Part shown: positions 18,524 to 27,496 of the stretch, one piece after another
Layout of the letters: every line of letters begins with the position of its first letter
Position numbering within the stretch: position 1 is the first letter of the stretch
Source of the DNA: Rhodovulum imhoffii
GTDB taxonomy: Bacteria; Pseudomonadota; Alphaproteobacteria; Rhodobacterales; Rhodobacteraceae
NCBI RefSeq assembly: GCF_003046545.1
Contig: NZ_QAAA01000006.1
Coordinates: forward strand, 86,303 to 150,302
Length of the DNA stretch: 64,000 bases
Reading direction: 5' to 3'
Notes under the pieces: model-generated
Databases searched by the model: none
What the model was told of the DNA's origin: nothing
What the model saw: only the letters and a program-made list of their open reading frames with translations
Program-made: the position numbers and the translations under genes

Positions 18524-20515
18524 ATGATGCGCTGGCTGCTTCGGATCGTGTTGTCCTTGATCTTGCTGATCGGTCTGCTTGTCGGAACCTTGTTCCTGTT
18601 ACCTGCCGACAAGGTCGCCGGGCTGGCCTCGGACAAGCTGCGCGAAGCCACGGGGCGTGAGGTCACGCTCTCGGGTCGGCTGTCGCCCTCGCTGTGGCCA
18701 CAGATCGGGGTGGCAACAGGGCCCATCTCCATCTCCAACGCCGGGTGGGCAGATCAGACGCCGATTCTGGCCGCCGACGGCATGTCTGTCGGGCTGGACC
18801 TGATGGCACTTCTGGGGGGCGATATCCGCGTGGATGAGATCGCCCTGCGCCGCCCGCGCATCCTGCTGGAAAAGGCCGTCGACGGACGGGTCAACTGGGC
18901 GCTGGCCAAAACCGAAAGCACCGGCGCGGGCAACGGCGGAGATTCCGCGGCACCGGATACCCCGCGCCCTTTCGCCCTGGAAAAGGCAACCATCGCCGAC
19001 GCCAGCCTCACTTATATCGACCACGCCACCGGCACCCGCCAGCAGATAGAGGGGCTGAACCTGACCGCGCGCCTCCCCGAGTATCACGGCCCGGCGGATC
19101 TGGCACTCTCCGCGCGGCTGAACGGGCAAGATCTGGAGGCCACCGCGCGGGTCGCCGCCTTCGGGCCGTTCCTCGCGGGCGAAACCGCCGGGCTGACGGC
19201 CGAAATATCGCTGGCCGGGGCACGGGGACGGTTCGACGGGCAGGCCGGCCTTGCACCTTCCGCTTCGGGCCGGGTCGAGGCCGAAGCCAGGGATATTGCC
19301 GCGCTTTTTTCGGCGCTTGGGCAACCGGCGCCGGATCTGCCCAAGGGCATGGACCGGCGCATGGCCGCCGAAGGCCAAATCAGTTTTGCAGGCTCCAAGT
19401 TGTCGCTGCGCAACGCAACGGTCCAGGCCGCGGGAAACACCGTGACCGGGCAGGCCGATCTGGACCTCGCTGCAAAACCGCGCGTGACCGCGGCGCTGGC
19501 CGCCAGTTCCCTTGATTTCACGACGCTTTCCGACAAAACGGCGGGCGGCGGGTCCGGGGCTGGCGGGCGCAAGACCTCAGGCGCAGGCTGGCCTGAAACC
19601 CCATTCGACCTTGGCACACTGGGGGCGTTGGACGCGGACGTGACCCTGACCACCGACAGCCTGTCAGCCGGCGGGCTGCATCTGGGCGCGACCGATCTGC
19701 GTGCGCAACTGGTGGACAGAAGGCTGGCGATAACCCTGAACCGTGTCGCGGCCTATGACGGCGCGGTCTCAGGAACCCTGGTGCTGAACGGGCGCGGCGA
19801 CGGATCCGTCGGGGCGGACCTGACGATCGCTCGCGTGGGCATGCAGGCGTTGCTGCGCGACCTTGCCGGCTATGACCGGCTGCTGGGGGCGGCCGACTTG
19901 CGGCTGAATCTGCTTGGGGCCGGGCGCAGCATGGCGGCGGTCATGGGCAGCCTTTCAGGAGAGGGGGCGGTCTCCTTCGGCAAGGGGGAACTGCGTGGAC
20001 TGGACCTTGCGGGAATGCTGCGCAACCTTGACCTGTCTTACATGGGGGAGGGGTCCAAGACGATCTTCGACGCGATCTCTGCCAGTTTCACCATCCGCAA
20101 TGGCGTGCTGCACAATGACGACCTGACCTTTTCCGCCCCGCTGATGGCCGCCGAGGGGCACGGGGCTGTGGATCTGGGCCGCCAGCGGCTGGATTATCGC
20201 CTGCGCCCCACCGCCCTGCCGGGCAGCGACGGCAAAGGTCTGAGGGTGCCCCTGATGATCACCGGTCCGTGGGAGGACCCGAAGTTCAACCTCGACCTGG
20301 AGGCGCTGGCCCGCGAGGAACTGGAACTCGAGCAAAAGCGCAAGGACCTGGAAGAGCGCGCCCGCGCCGAAACCGACAAGGCACGAGAGAAAGCCGAGCA
20401 GCGCGCCGCCGAGGAACTGGGCCGGAAGGAAGGCGAAAGCCTTGAAGACGCCCTAAGACGCAAGGTCGAGGAAGAGGCCGTGCGCGGCCTTCGAAACCTG
20501 TTCGGCGGGAACTGA
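18524..20515 (+). CDS. AsmA family protein
   Basis: A 663-residue protein anchored by one N-terminal helix (LLRIVLSLILLIGLLVGTLFLL), with a long periplasmic beta-rich body. Features of the AsmA family are VTLSGRLSPSLWPQIGVATGPISISNAGWA near the start and the late AsmA-type block with LSGEGAVSFGKGELRGLDLAGMLRNL. AsmA-like proteins are thought to move phospholipid between membranes or influence outer-membrane assembly. The last 80 residues are a charged coiled coil rich in Glu, Lys and Arg. It is convergent with gcrA; the stops are 9 bp apart. Confidence 0.88.
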   Translation: MMRWLLRIVLSLILLIGLLVGTLFLLPADKVAGLASDKLREATGREVTLSGRLSPSLWPQIGVATGPISISNAGWADQTPILAADGMSVGLDLMALLGGDIRVDEIALRRPRILLEKAVDGRVNWALAKTESTGAGNGGDSAAPDTPRPFALEKATIADASLTYIDHATGTRQQIEGLNLTARLPEYHGPADLALSARLNGQDLEATARVAAFGPFLAGETAGLTAEISLAGARGRFDGQAGLAPSASGRVEAEARDIAALFSALGQPAPDLPKGMDRRMAAEGQISFAGSKLSLRNATVQAAGNTVTGQADLDLAAKPRVTAALAASSLDFTTLSDKTAGGGSGAGGRKTSGAGWPETPFDLGTLGALDADVTLTTDSLSAGGLHLGATDLRAQLVDRRLAITLNRVAAYDGAVSGTLVLNGRGDGSVGADLTIARVGMQALLRDLAGYDRLLGAADLRLNLLGAGRSMAAVMGSLSGEGAVSFGKGELRGLDLAGMLRNLDLSYMGEGSKTIFDAISASFTIRNGVLHNDDLTFSAPLMAAEGHGAVDLGRQRLDYRLRPTALPGSDGKGLRVPLMITGPWEDPKFNLDLEALAREELELEQKRKDLEERARAETDKAREKAEQRAAEELGRKEGESLEDALRRKVEEEAVRGLRNLFGGN

Positions 20516-20524
20516 ACCGCCCGT

Positions 20525-21094
20525 TCAACGTTTGCGGTCGCGGCGGGAACTCATTGGCTGGAAGGCGACGCCGACATGGGCCTCACAATAGGGTTTGCCG
20601 GGTTGAACCGGCAGGCCGCAAAACCAGAAATCTTCAGTGGCCGGATCACCGATGGGCCATTTGCAGGTGCGCTCGGTCAATTCCATCAGGGTCAGCTTCT
20701 TCGCGGTTTTCTCTACCTCACGAACCGAGGCAAGTGCCTCCGGGCTGATCTCGTTCGCCGAGGGCTGGGGCGGCAAAGGGCGGCCGGCCGGAATAATCTG
20801 GCGGCGCGGCGTGCTGTGGACAGGGGTCTCGGCCACGGGTTCGGGCCTGGGGGCGGGTTTCTCCCGAACGGGGGGTTTTTCTGCTGCCGGTTCGGGCTTG
20901 GGGGCGGTTTTTTCCCTGGTCGCAGCGGCGGGCTTACCGTTGCTGCCCGCGCGGTTCGAAAGCCCCAACCGGTGCACCTTTCCGATCACGGCATTGCGCG
21001 TCACGCCACCCAGTTCCTTGGCGATCTGGCTGGCGGATTGTCCTTCCGCCCACATGCGCTTCAACGTCTCAACACGTTCTTCAGTCCAGGACAT
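20525..21094 (-). CDS. gcrA: Cell-cycle regulator GcrA
   Basis: A 189-residue alphaproteobacterial regulator that works with sigma-70 RNA polymerase at methylated GAnTC promoters. The N-terminal DNA-binding domain MSWTEERVETLKRMWAEGQ...ASQIAKELGGVTRNAVIGKVHRLGL is diagnostic. A Pro/Lys/Glu-rich linker follows, then the C-terminal polymerase-binding region with TCKWPIGDPATEDFWFCG and YCEAH. The start is at 21092-21094. Its presence supports an alphaproteobacterial host with CcrM-type control. Confidence 0.96.
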   Translation of the reverse strand: MSWTEERVETLKRMWAEGQSASQIAKELGGVTRNAVIGKVHRLGLSNRAGSNGKPAAATREKTAPKPEPAAEKPPVREKPAPRPEPVAETPVHSTPRRQIIPAGRPLPPQPSANEISPEALASVREVEKTAKKLTLMELTERTCKWPIGDPATEDFWFCGLPVQPGKPYCEAHVGVAFQPMSSRRDRKR

Positions 21095-21224
21095 GGGTGT
21101 TTCCTTGCGTTCCGGCCGATCAGATGTCGCCTGCGGCAGGCCCATCTGGCAAATTCGCTTGAGGCCCTATTTAATCGTTCCCGCGACCGGGTTACAAGCG
21201 CATCGGAAAAGATTGAGGGCCGGG

Positions 21225-22028
21225 ATGAGCGAAACAACGAAAATGGGCGTGCGGCGCTTCGGCCGGGTGAACTGGCTGGGGCTTTACACCCTCGCGGGGC
21301 GCGAAATGCAACGGTTCCTTGCCGTCTGGACCCAGACACTGGCCGCACCGCTGGTGACGGCGGCCCTCTTTCTGGGGGTTTTTTCGCTGGCGATCGGCCC
21401 GTCGCGGGGGGAGGTCATGGGCGTTCCCTTCGTCGAGTTTCTCGCCCCCGGCATCCTGATGATGACCGTGATCCAGAACGCCTTTGCCAACACCTCGTCC
21501 TCGATCGTGATTTCCAAGGTCCAGGGAAATATCGTCGATACCCTCATGCCGCCGCTTTCGGGCGCCGAACTGGTGCTGGGCTATACTGCGGGGGGCGTGG
21601 CACGGGGGGTGATCGTTGCACTCGCGGTTGGGTTCCTGATGGTTTCGGTTCTGGGGATGGGGGTCGCGCATCCGCTTTGGGCGCTGATATTCGTCGTTCT
21701 GGGCGCGGCATTCCTGGCCGGGCTGGGCATCGTTGCGGCAATTTTCGCCAACAAGTTCGACCAGATGGCCGCCATCACCAACTTCATCGTCACACCGCTG
21801 AGTTTTCTCTCCGGTACGTTCTACTCGATCGAACGCCTGCCCCCCGCGATGCAGACGATCACCCATTTCAACCCGGTCTTTTACCTGATCGACGGGGTGC
21901 GCTACGGAATCATCGGGCGTTCGGACAGTTCGCCCTGGCTGGGGCTTGCGGTCTGCGCGGGGGCCACGACCGCCGTGCTGGGTCTGTGCTGGTACTGGTT
22001 CGCGCGCGGCTACCGGATGAAGCCCTGA
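21225..22028 (+). CDS. ABC-2 type permease
   Basis: A 267-residue inner-membrane protein with about six helices. It fits the ABC-2 permease family: FNPVFYLIDGVRYGIIGRSD near the C-terminus and LSFLSGTFYSIERLPP before it are the usual signature. Such permeases export drugs, polysaccharides or other molecules with a partner ATPase. No ATPase gene lies next to it, so the partner must be elsewhere. The start at 21225 gives MSETTKMGVRRFGRVNWLGLYTL. It is divergent from gcrA. Confidence 0.87.
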   Translation: MSETTKMGVRRFGRVNWLGLYTLAGREMQRFLAVWTQTLAAPLVTAALFLGVFSLAIGPSRGEVMGVPFVEFLAPGILMMTVIQNAFANTSSSIVISKVQGNIVDTLMPPLSGAELVLGYTAGGVARGVIVALAVGFLMVSVLGMGVAHPLWALIFVVLGAAFLAGLGIVAAIFANKFDQMAAITNFIVTPLSFLSGTFYSIERLPPAMQTITHFNPVFYLIDGVRYGIIGRSDSSPWLGLAVCAGATTAVLGLCWYWFARGYRMKP

Positions 22029-22031
22029 CAC

Positions 22032-22292
22032 TCAGGCCGGTTCGCGCAAAGGGGCAAGCCGGGGCCTGAGAATACACCACGCCGGCAAATCCTCCGCGCC
22101 TGCGCCTTGCGACGCCATCCAGGCGACGCACTGGCTCGAGAGCTTGCACTGACAGCACTCCGCCACCATCAGCGCAAAGTCGTCACGCAGCAAATCGCCG
22201 ACACGCATCGCCTCCGGCAGGTTGACGCCAATGGTCCGGGCCATTCCCAGCGTCAGCCAGTAGTGCCTGGTAAATTTGCCCGTATGCTCCAT
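22032..22292 (-). CDS. DUF6455 family protein, copy A
   Basis: An 86-residue cytoplasmic protein with four Cys at C46, C49, C55 and C73 (plus C47), a CX2C-X5-C-X17-C pattern that probably binds a metal. The N-terminal half is helical. It resembles DUF6455, a small-protein family frequent in Rhodobacterales. The neighbouring upstream gene, 3 bp away, is a paralogue with identical Cys spacing, and the two would be co-translated. Function unknown. Confidence 0.8.
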   Translation of the reverse strand: MEHTGKFTRHYWLTLGMARTIGVNLPEAMRVGDLLRDDFALMVAECCQCKLSSQCVAWMASQGAGAEDLPAWCILRPRLAPLREPA

Positions 22293-22295
22293 CGC

Positions 22296-22559
22296 TCACT
22301 CTTCGACGAGACGCTCACGCATCTTCTCGAGCAGGTCCTTGTTCCGGCAGTAGCCCGGCGTATGGGTGGCCCCCTTGGCGTGATCTTCCATCCAGTGGCG
22401 GCATTGCTCGGGGTCGGTACAGCCAAGGCAGCGCGAAACCGTGCCCTGCATATCCTCCGGCGTCCAGCGACCGGCCATCATTTCCTCCGTCAGGTCGATC
22501 CCAAGCGTATCGGCCATCTTTTGGACGAGCTCGCCATGATCGTCATATCGGTTGGACAT
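22296..22559 (-). CDS. DUF6455 family protein, copy B
   Basis: An 87-residue paralogue of the next gene, first in the pair. Cys C44, C47, C53 and C71 repeat the CX2C-X5-C-X17-C spacing. SRCLGCTDPEQCRHWM is the core block and the N-terminal half has ADTLGIDLTEEMMAG. The rest of the sequence differs from copy A, so the duplication is old. A metal-binding or redox role is inferred from the Cys set only. Confidence 0.82.
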   Translation of the reverse strand: MSNRYDDHGELVQKMADTLGIDLTEEMMAGRWTPEDMQGTVSRCLGCTDPEQCRHWMEDHAKGATHTPGYCRNKDLLEKMRERLVEE

Positions 22560-22682
22560 GGTGTCCTCCTGGGGTTGGGCAGCTTTCCAAAAGGTCTAGA
22601 CGACCGGCCCCCACTGGCGCCTTGATGCGTATCAAATACCGGAATGCTTCACAAAACCGCCCAACCGGGCTAGCCTTGACCC

Positions 22683-22919
22683 ATGTTCACAATCGAGCAC
22701 GATTTCGACGCAACAGTCGTCACCCTTGTCGACGAAGGCCCTGCCCCCTTGCAGGAAGACGTGATCCTGACCGCGTTCGAGGATTGCATCACTGTCGAAC
22801 AACTGGACCCCCGTTCCGACAAGGTGGCCAAGATCACGCTGTCGGTCGCGCAGGTACGGGAACTGGCCGCGGCGCTGGACCTGCCCGAAGGCGTTTACCG
22901 GCTGCGCGATCAGCCCTGA
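22683..22919 (+). CDS. Conserved small protein, function unknown
   Basis: A 78-residue acidic protein (MFTIEHDFDATVVTLVDEG...). It has no signal peptide or membrane helix and looks like a compact beta/alpha domain with a C-terminal helix (AQVRELAAALDLPEG). I do not recognise the family, but codon use and length suggest a real gene of the Rhodobacteraceae type. It overlaps the convergent DUF167 gene by 10 bp and is divergent from the DUF6455 pair. Confidence 0.65.
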   Translation: MFTIEHDFDATVVTLVDEGPAPLQEDVILTAFEDCITVEQLDPRSDKVAKITLSVAQVRELAAALDLPEGVYRLRDQP

Positions 22920-23167
22920 ATACGGAAGGTCTTGTCCCGCGCCGTCTGCCCCTGAACAAGCTCCAGCCGCGATTTCGGCACGCCCAGCGCCTTGGCCAGC
23001 ATCTTCGCCACCGCCGCATTGGCTTTCCCCCCCTCGGGGACGGCGGTGACGTAAGCGCGCAAATGTCCTCCTTCCCCGGCGATACGGTTGCGCGACGCCT
23101 TTGGCGTGACGCGCAGGCTGATCCGCGCGCCGGGTAAGGCAAGATGGGAAAGATCGGGGATATCCAT
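22910..23167 (-). CDS. DUF167 (YggU-like) protein
   Basis: An 85-residue protein with the DUF167 signature: ISLRVTPKASRNRI at the start, then VPEGGKANAAVAKMLAKALGVPKSRLEL and a final strand with KTFRI. The start at 23165-23167 gives MDIPDLSHL. The family is small, cytoplasmic and of unknown function. It is divergent from the nitroreductase gene. Confidence 0.88.
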   Translation of the reverse strand: MDIPDLSHLALPGARISLRVTPKASRNRIAGEGGHLRAYVTAVPEGGKANAAVAKMLAKALGVPKSRLELVQGQTARDKTFRIQG

Positions 23168-23258
23168 GCAACCGGGGTGCCCTTGTGCGCTCCCGCCGTC
23201 AAGGCTGCCCCTTGAACCACGCCCGCGAATGTTCGACATCATGTGCACAGGAGGTCAC

Positions 23259-23831
23259 ATGCCCAAGTATCCCGAAGCCCTCTCTTTTCTTCTGAACCGC
23301 AGGTCGCGCCCGGCCAAAACGCTGGCCGCGCCCTATCCCACCCGTGACGATCTGCGCCCGATCCTGACCGCCGCGGCGCGCACGCCCGATCACGGGAAGC
23401 TGGTTCCGTGGCGTTTTCTGGTCCTGGAGCGCGCGGCGCTGCTCCGGCTGGGCGCGCAGGTCCAGAAGCGGGGCGAAGCCCTGGGGCTGGAGACAGCCCT
23501 GACCGAAAAGGCCGCCGCGGCCTTTTCCGGCAGCGGCCTGGCGGTGGCGGTGGTGTTTTCGCCAAAGATCTCAGACAAGGTACCGGAACTGGATCAGCTG
23601 TTCTCCGCCGGGGCGGCGTGCCTGCAATTGCTCAACGCGGCATTGGCGGCGGGCTGGGGGGCGAACTGGCTCAGCGGCTGGCCCGCACAGGATCGCCCCT
23701 TTCTTGACGACCTGGGCCTCTCCCCGCAGGAGCAACTGGCCGGCTTCATTCACATCGGGAGCGAAACCCGCACCCCGCCCGAGCGCCCGCGCCCGGATAT
23801 CGACGACATTACCACCTGGATTTACGAATGA
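23259..23831 (+). CDS. Nitroreductase family protein
   Basis: A 190-residue flavoprotein-type enzyme. The start at 23259 follows a GGAGG site. NRRSRPAKTLAAPYPTRDDL near the N-terminus, AARTPDHGKLVPWRF for FMN contact, and GAACLQLLNAALAAGWGANWLSGW match the short YdjA-like nitroreductases that use NAD(P)H. The natural substrate is unknown. Its stop overlaps the next gene by 4 bp, so the pair is co-translated. Confidence 0.9.
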   Translation: MPKYPEALSFLLNRRSRPAKTLAAPYPTRDDLRPILTAAARTPDHGKLVPWRFLVLERAALLRLGAQVQKRGEALGLETALTEKAAAAFSGSGLAVAVVFSPKISDKVPELDQLFSAGAACLQLLNAALAAGWGANWLSGWPAQDRPFLDDLGLSPQEQLAGFIHIGSETRTPPERPRPDIDDITTWIYE

Positions 23832-24520
23832 TCTTCTCTGCCTTCCTGAAATCGATCGCGCAGTTTTCCGACCCGCGCTTCCGCCGCGTGTTATGGATGG
23901 GGCTGGGGCTGACGATATTGCTGCTGGCCGCCGTCTACGGGCTAACCTTCCTTGCCATTGGAGTGTTCGTACCCGAAAGCATTTCCCTGCCATGGCTGGG
24001 TGAGGTGACATGGGTGGACAACATCCTGTCCGGGGCCTCGCTGGCCCTGATGCTGGTGATGTCGGCCTTCCTGATGGTGCCGGTGGCCTCGGCCTTCACG
24101 GGCCTGTTCCTCGATGACGTGGCGGAGGCGGTCGAGGCGCGCCACCACCCCGACCTGCCCGCCCCGCCCCGCATCGCGGTCCTGTCACAGATTCGCGACG
24201 CCGTGGGATTTTTCGGAATCGTGGTCGGCGTGAACATCGCCGCCCTGGTTCTGTATTTGCCTGCCGGTCCTTTCGCTCCACTTTTGTTCTGGGCCGTAAA
24301 CGGGTACCTGCTGGGGCGAGAGTATTTTCAGATGGCGGCCATGCGGCGGATCGGTCGCGCCCCGGCACAGGCCTTGCGCAAGCGCCACTGGGTCACGATA
24401 TTCATGGCCGGGCTTTTGATGGCCGTTCCGCTGTCCTTGCCGCTGATAAATCTTTTCATCCCGATCCTGGGGGCGGCGGTGTTCACACACCTGTTTCACC
24501 GTCTTGAGAAGGGGGCGTAG
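23828..24520 (+). CDS. EI24/CysZ-like membrane protein
   Basis: A 230-residue inner-membrane protein with four or more helices. The PVASAFTGLFLDDVAEAVEARHHP block followed by a helix, and LLGREYFQMAAMRR later, are typical of the EI24 domain family that includes the sulfate transporter CysZ. Whether this member moves sulfate cannot be told from sequence. It is translationally coupled to the nitroreductase by a 4-bp overlap. Confidence 0.85.
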   Translation: MIFSAFLKSIAQFSDPRFRRVLWMGLGLTILLLAAVYGLTFLAIGVFVPESISLPWLGEVTWVDNILSGASLALMLVMSAFLMVPVASAFTGLFLDDVAEAVEARHHPDLPAPPRIAVLSQIRDAVGFFGIVVGVNIAALVLYLPAGPFAPLLFWAVNGYLLGREYFQMAAMRRIGRAPAQALRKRHWVTIFMAGLLMAVPLSLPLINLFIPILGAAVFTHLFHRLEKGA

Positions 24521-24530
24521 CCTCCGTCCC

Positions 24531-24935
24531 TCAAACCTGTTCCAGCTCGATCAATGTGCCGTTGAAATCTTTCGGGTGCAAGAACAGCACGGGCTTGCCA
24601 TGGGCACCTATCTTCGGATTTCCCGAACCAAGAACCCGTGCGCCCTGCGCCTTCAGGCGGTCCCGGGCGGCAAGGATATCTTCAACCTCATAGCAAAGAT
24701 GGTGGATGCCGCCGGACGGATTCTTTTCAAGAAACCCGGCAATGGGGCTGTTTTCTCCCAAGGGATAGAGAAGCTCGATCTTGGTGTTCGGCAATTCGAT
24801 GAACACAACGGTCACGCCGTGGTCCGGCTCATCCTGCGGGGCGCCGACCTTCGCGCCCAGCGTGTCGGCATATTGGGCGGCAGCAGCCTGAAGGTCAGGA
24901 ACGGCAATGGCAACATGGTTAAGTCGACCGATCAT
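24531..24935 (-). CDS. mce: Methylmalonyl-CoA epimerase
   Basis: A 134-residue VOC-fold enzyme that interconverts the R and S forms of methylmalonyl-CoA in propionate/ethylmalonyl-CoA metabolism. Metal ligands are visible: H7 in LNHVAIAV, His in GIHHLCYEV and the Glu near the end in LIELEQV. The start at 24933-24935 follows AAGGAG. It fits with meaB elsewhere in the window. It lies 80 bp downstream of aspS on the same strand. Confidence 0.94.
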   Translation of the reverse strand: MIGRLNHVAIAVPDLQAAAAQYADTLGAKVGAPQDEPDHGVTVVFIELPNTKIELLYPLGENSPIAGFLEKNPSGGIHHLCYEVEDILAARDRLKAQGARVLGSGNPKIGAHGKPVLFLHPKDFNGTLIELEQV

Positions 24936-25015
24936 CGGGCTCTCCTTATAGTGGTTTTCCCGGTTATGGGACCGCCTGCACAGCGGTTCAAGGGGCGCAC
25001 CGCCCGAGTGCGCCT

Positions 25016-26791
25016 TCATTCCTGCGGGATCACGCGCAAAGACAACTCCCGCAGCTGGTCATTGGTCGGCACGCTCGGAGCGCCCATCATCAGGTCTTCG
25101 GCCCGTTGATTCATCGGGAACATGATGACCTCGCGGATGTTCGCCTCATCGGCCAGCAGCATGACCATACGGTCGATTCCGGCGGCACAGCCCCCGTGCG
25201 GCGGCGCGCCGTACCGGAACGCGTTCACCATGCCACCAAAGCGGGCGCGCACCTGATCCTCGGAATACCCGGCCAGCGCGAATGCCTTGAACATGATATC
25301 CGGCTGGTGGTTGCGGATCGCGCCGGAGACAAGCTCATACCCGTTACAGGCAAGATCATACTGATAGCCCAACACCTCCAGCGGGTCGCCCTCCAGCGCC
25401 GCCATCCCACCCTGGGGCATCGAGAAGGGGTTATGGCTGAAATCGATTTTCCCGGTCTCGGCATCTTTCTCATACATCGGAAAATCGACAATCCAGCAAA
25501 AGGCAAAGCGGTCTTTCTCGGTCAGGCCCAACTCTTCGCCGATGACGTTGCGTGCCTTGCCCGCGACGGTCTCGAACGCCTGAGGCTTGCCCCCCAAAAA
25601 GAACGCCGCATCGCCCACGCCCAGATCCAGTTGTTGCCGGATGGCCTCGGTCCGTTCGGGGCCGATGTTCTTGGCCAGCGGGCCCGCGGCTTCCATCCCG
25701 CCGTCCTTTTCGCGCCAGAAGATGTAGCCCATCCCCGGCAGCCCCTCTTTCTGGGCGAAGCTGTTCATGCGGTCGCAGAACTTGCGGGAACCGCCCGTGG
25801 GCGCGGGAATGGCGCGGATCTCGGTGCCGTCCTGCTCCAGCAGCCTGGCAAAGATGGCAAACCCCGACCCGCGGAAATGCTCCGACACATCCTGCATCCT
25901 GATGGGATTGCGCAGGTCGGGCTTGTCGGTGCCGTACCAACGCATCGCATCGGCAAAGCTGATCTGCGGCCACTCGGCATCGACTTTACGGCCGCCGCCG
26001 AACTCCTCGAACACACCCTGCATCACCGGTTGGATGGTGTCGAACACATCCTGCTGGGTGACGAAGGACATCTCCATATCCAACTGGTAGAAATCGGTGG
26101 GTGAGCGATCGGCACGCGGGTCTTCGTCCCGGAAGCACGGTGCGATTTGAAAATACTTGTCAAACCCCGACACCATGATCAGCTGCTTGAACTGCTGCGG
26201 CGCCTGCGGCAGCGCGTAGAACTTGCCCGGATGCAGGCGCGAGGGTACCAGAAAGTCGCGCGCGCCCTCGGGTGAGGACGCCGTGATGATCGGCGTCTGG
26301 TATTCGCGGAAACGCGCATCCCACATGCGGCGGCGCAGGCTGGCCACCACATCGGAGCGCAGCGTGATATTGCGCTGCATCTCTTCCCGCCGCAGGTCGA
26401 GATAACGATAGCGCAACCGGGTTTCCTCGGGGTAGTCCTGATCGCCAAACACCATCAGCGGCAGTTCCTGCGCCGCGCCCAGCACCTCGATATCCCGGAT
26501 ATAGACCTCGATCTCTCCGGTGGGCAGTTTGGGGTTGACCAGGCTTTCGTCACGCGCCTTCACCACACCATCGATGCGCACACACCACTCGGAGCGCAGC
26601 TTTTCCACCCCGGCAAAAACAGGGCTGTCGGAATCGGCCAGCACCTGCGTCAGCCCGTAATGGTCGCGCAAGTCGATGAACAACACACCGCCATGGTCGC
26701 GGACGCGGTGCACCCAGCCCGAAAGGCGGACGGTCTGCCCTACGTGGGTTTTGTTCAACTCGGCGCAGGTATGGCTGCGGAAGGCGTGCAT
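25016..26791 (-). CDS. aspS: Aspartyl-tRNA synthetase
   Basis: A 591-residue class IIb synthetase. The N-terminal OB domain ([26 protein letters not shown]), motif 2 [19 protein letters not shown] and motif 3 with GIDRMVMLL are all present, plus the bacterial GAD insertion. The start at 26789-26791 gives [12 protein letters not shown], the usual opening. Many alphaproteobacterial enzymes are non-discriminating and also charge tRNA-Asn; sequence alone does not settle it here. Confidence 0.97.
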   Translation of the reverse strand: MHAFRSHTCAELNKTHVGQTVRLSGWVHRVRDHGGVLFIDLRDHYGLTQVLADSDSPVFAGVEKLRSEWCVRIDGVVKARDESLVNPKLPTGEIEVYIRDIEVLGAAQELPLMVFGDQDYPEETRLRYRYLDLRREEMQRNITLRSDVVASLRRRMWDARFREYQTPIITASSPEGARDFLVPSRLHPGKFYALPQAPQQFKQLIMVSGFDKYFQIAPCFRDEDPRADRSPTDFYQLDMEMSFVTQQDVFDTIQPVMQGVFEEFGGGRKVDAEWPQISFADAMRWYGTDKPDLRNPIRMQDVSEHFRGSGFAIFARLLEQDGTEIRAIPAPTGGSRKFCDRMNSFAQKEGLPGMGYIFWREKDGGMEAAGPLAKNIGPERTEAIRQQLDLGVGDAAFFLGGKPQAFETVAGKARNVIGEELGLTEKDRFAFCWIVDFPMYEKDAETGKIDFSHNPFSMPQGGMAALEGDPLEVLGYQYDLACNGYELVSGAIRNHQPDIMFKAFALAGYSEDQVRARFGGMVNAFRYGAPPHGGCAAGIDRMVMLLADEANIREVIMFPMNQRAEDLMMGAPSVPTNDQLRELSLRVIPQE

Positions 26792-26899
26792 CGGGGGTCC
26801 CCTCTGGCGCAAATGACAAGTTCGCGCCGATACACCCCCGATGGCCCCCGAAGTCAAGGGAGAGGGCGCGTTTCGGCGCGTATTACAGGATGTACCGCC

Positions 26900-27496
26900 T
26901 TAATGGCGGACGATTTCGAACCGGCAGACAGTCGCCCCGCTGGCGGCACAGGCGGTTTCGCGGGTGCTCAGGCGCTTGTCCACCAGCGTCCGGAACAGGG
27001 TATCGAATACGGCCTCATGCCAGATACAAAGCGGCGCGGGCGCGCTTTCGCCCCGGATCAGAGGATTGTCAGTCAGTTCGAATACCATCGGGCGGGTGGA
27101 AACCACGCGAAATGTACCGGAACCTGCGAAGGTCCAACTGTGTCTGGCGATGGCCTTGGCCAGCATCGGCCCTGACAGCGCGGCGGGCAGTGCCTTCAGC
27201 ACCTTCTGCGCCAGCGGCGGAATACGGTGGGCAAGAATATACGCCCCCGTCCTGCACCCGGCTTCGCGCAAAAGGCCTGGCGCCGTATCGGGAAGACGGC
27301 GGCGCAACGCACGGTGCATCGTCCCGGCCGGGGCCTCATCCATCAGGCCGGAATCGGAGGGCGCGCCCCCCAGCCCGGAAGCGGCGAGCATCTCATCGCG
27401 CAGGCCCGCCCCCCCGGCCGCCTCCAGTACAGGGAGAAGCTGGAGAACGGCATTGGGGCCGATCCGGCCCGAGGGGCCGGAAGGCGTATCGAACAT
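26900..27496 (-). CDS. bchJ: Bacteriochlorophyll 4-vinyl reductase-type protein BchJ
   Basis: A 198-residue protein of the BchJ/V4R family. TPSGPSGRIGPNAVLQLLPVLEA at the start and the V4R-type C-terminus with three Cys (CIWHEAVFDTLFR...ACAASGATVCRFE) fit. BchJ was named a vinyl reductase of bacteriochlorophyll synthesis; newer work assigns the main reductase to other genes, and BchJ may carry or bind intermediates. Its ATG shares one base with the bchE stop codon, so it is translated directly behind bchE. Confidence 0.9.
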   Translation of the reverse strand: MFDTPSGPSGRIGPNAVLQLLPVLEAAGGAGLRDEMLAASGLGGAPSDSGLMDEAPAGTMHRALRRRLPDTAPGLLREAGCRTGAYILAHRIPPLAQKVLKALPAALSGPMLAKAIARHSWTFAGSGTFRVVSTRPMVFELTDNPLIRGESAPAPLCIWHEAVFDTLFRTLVDKRLSTRETACAASGATVCRFEIVRH

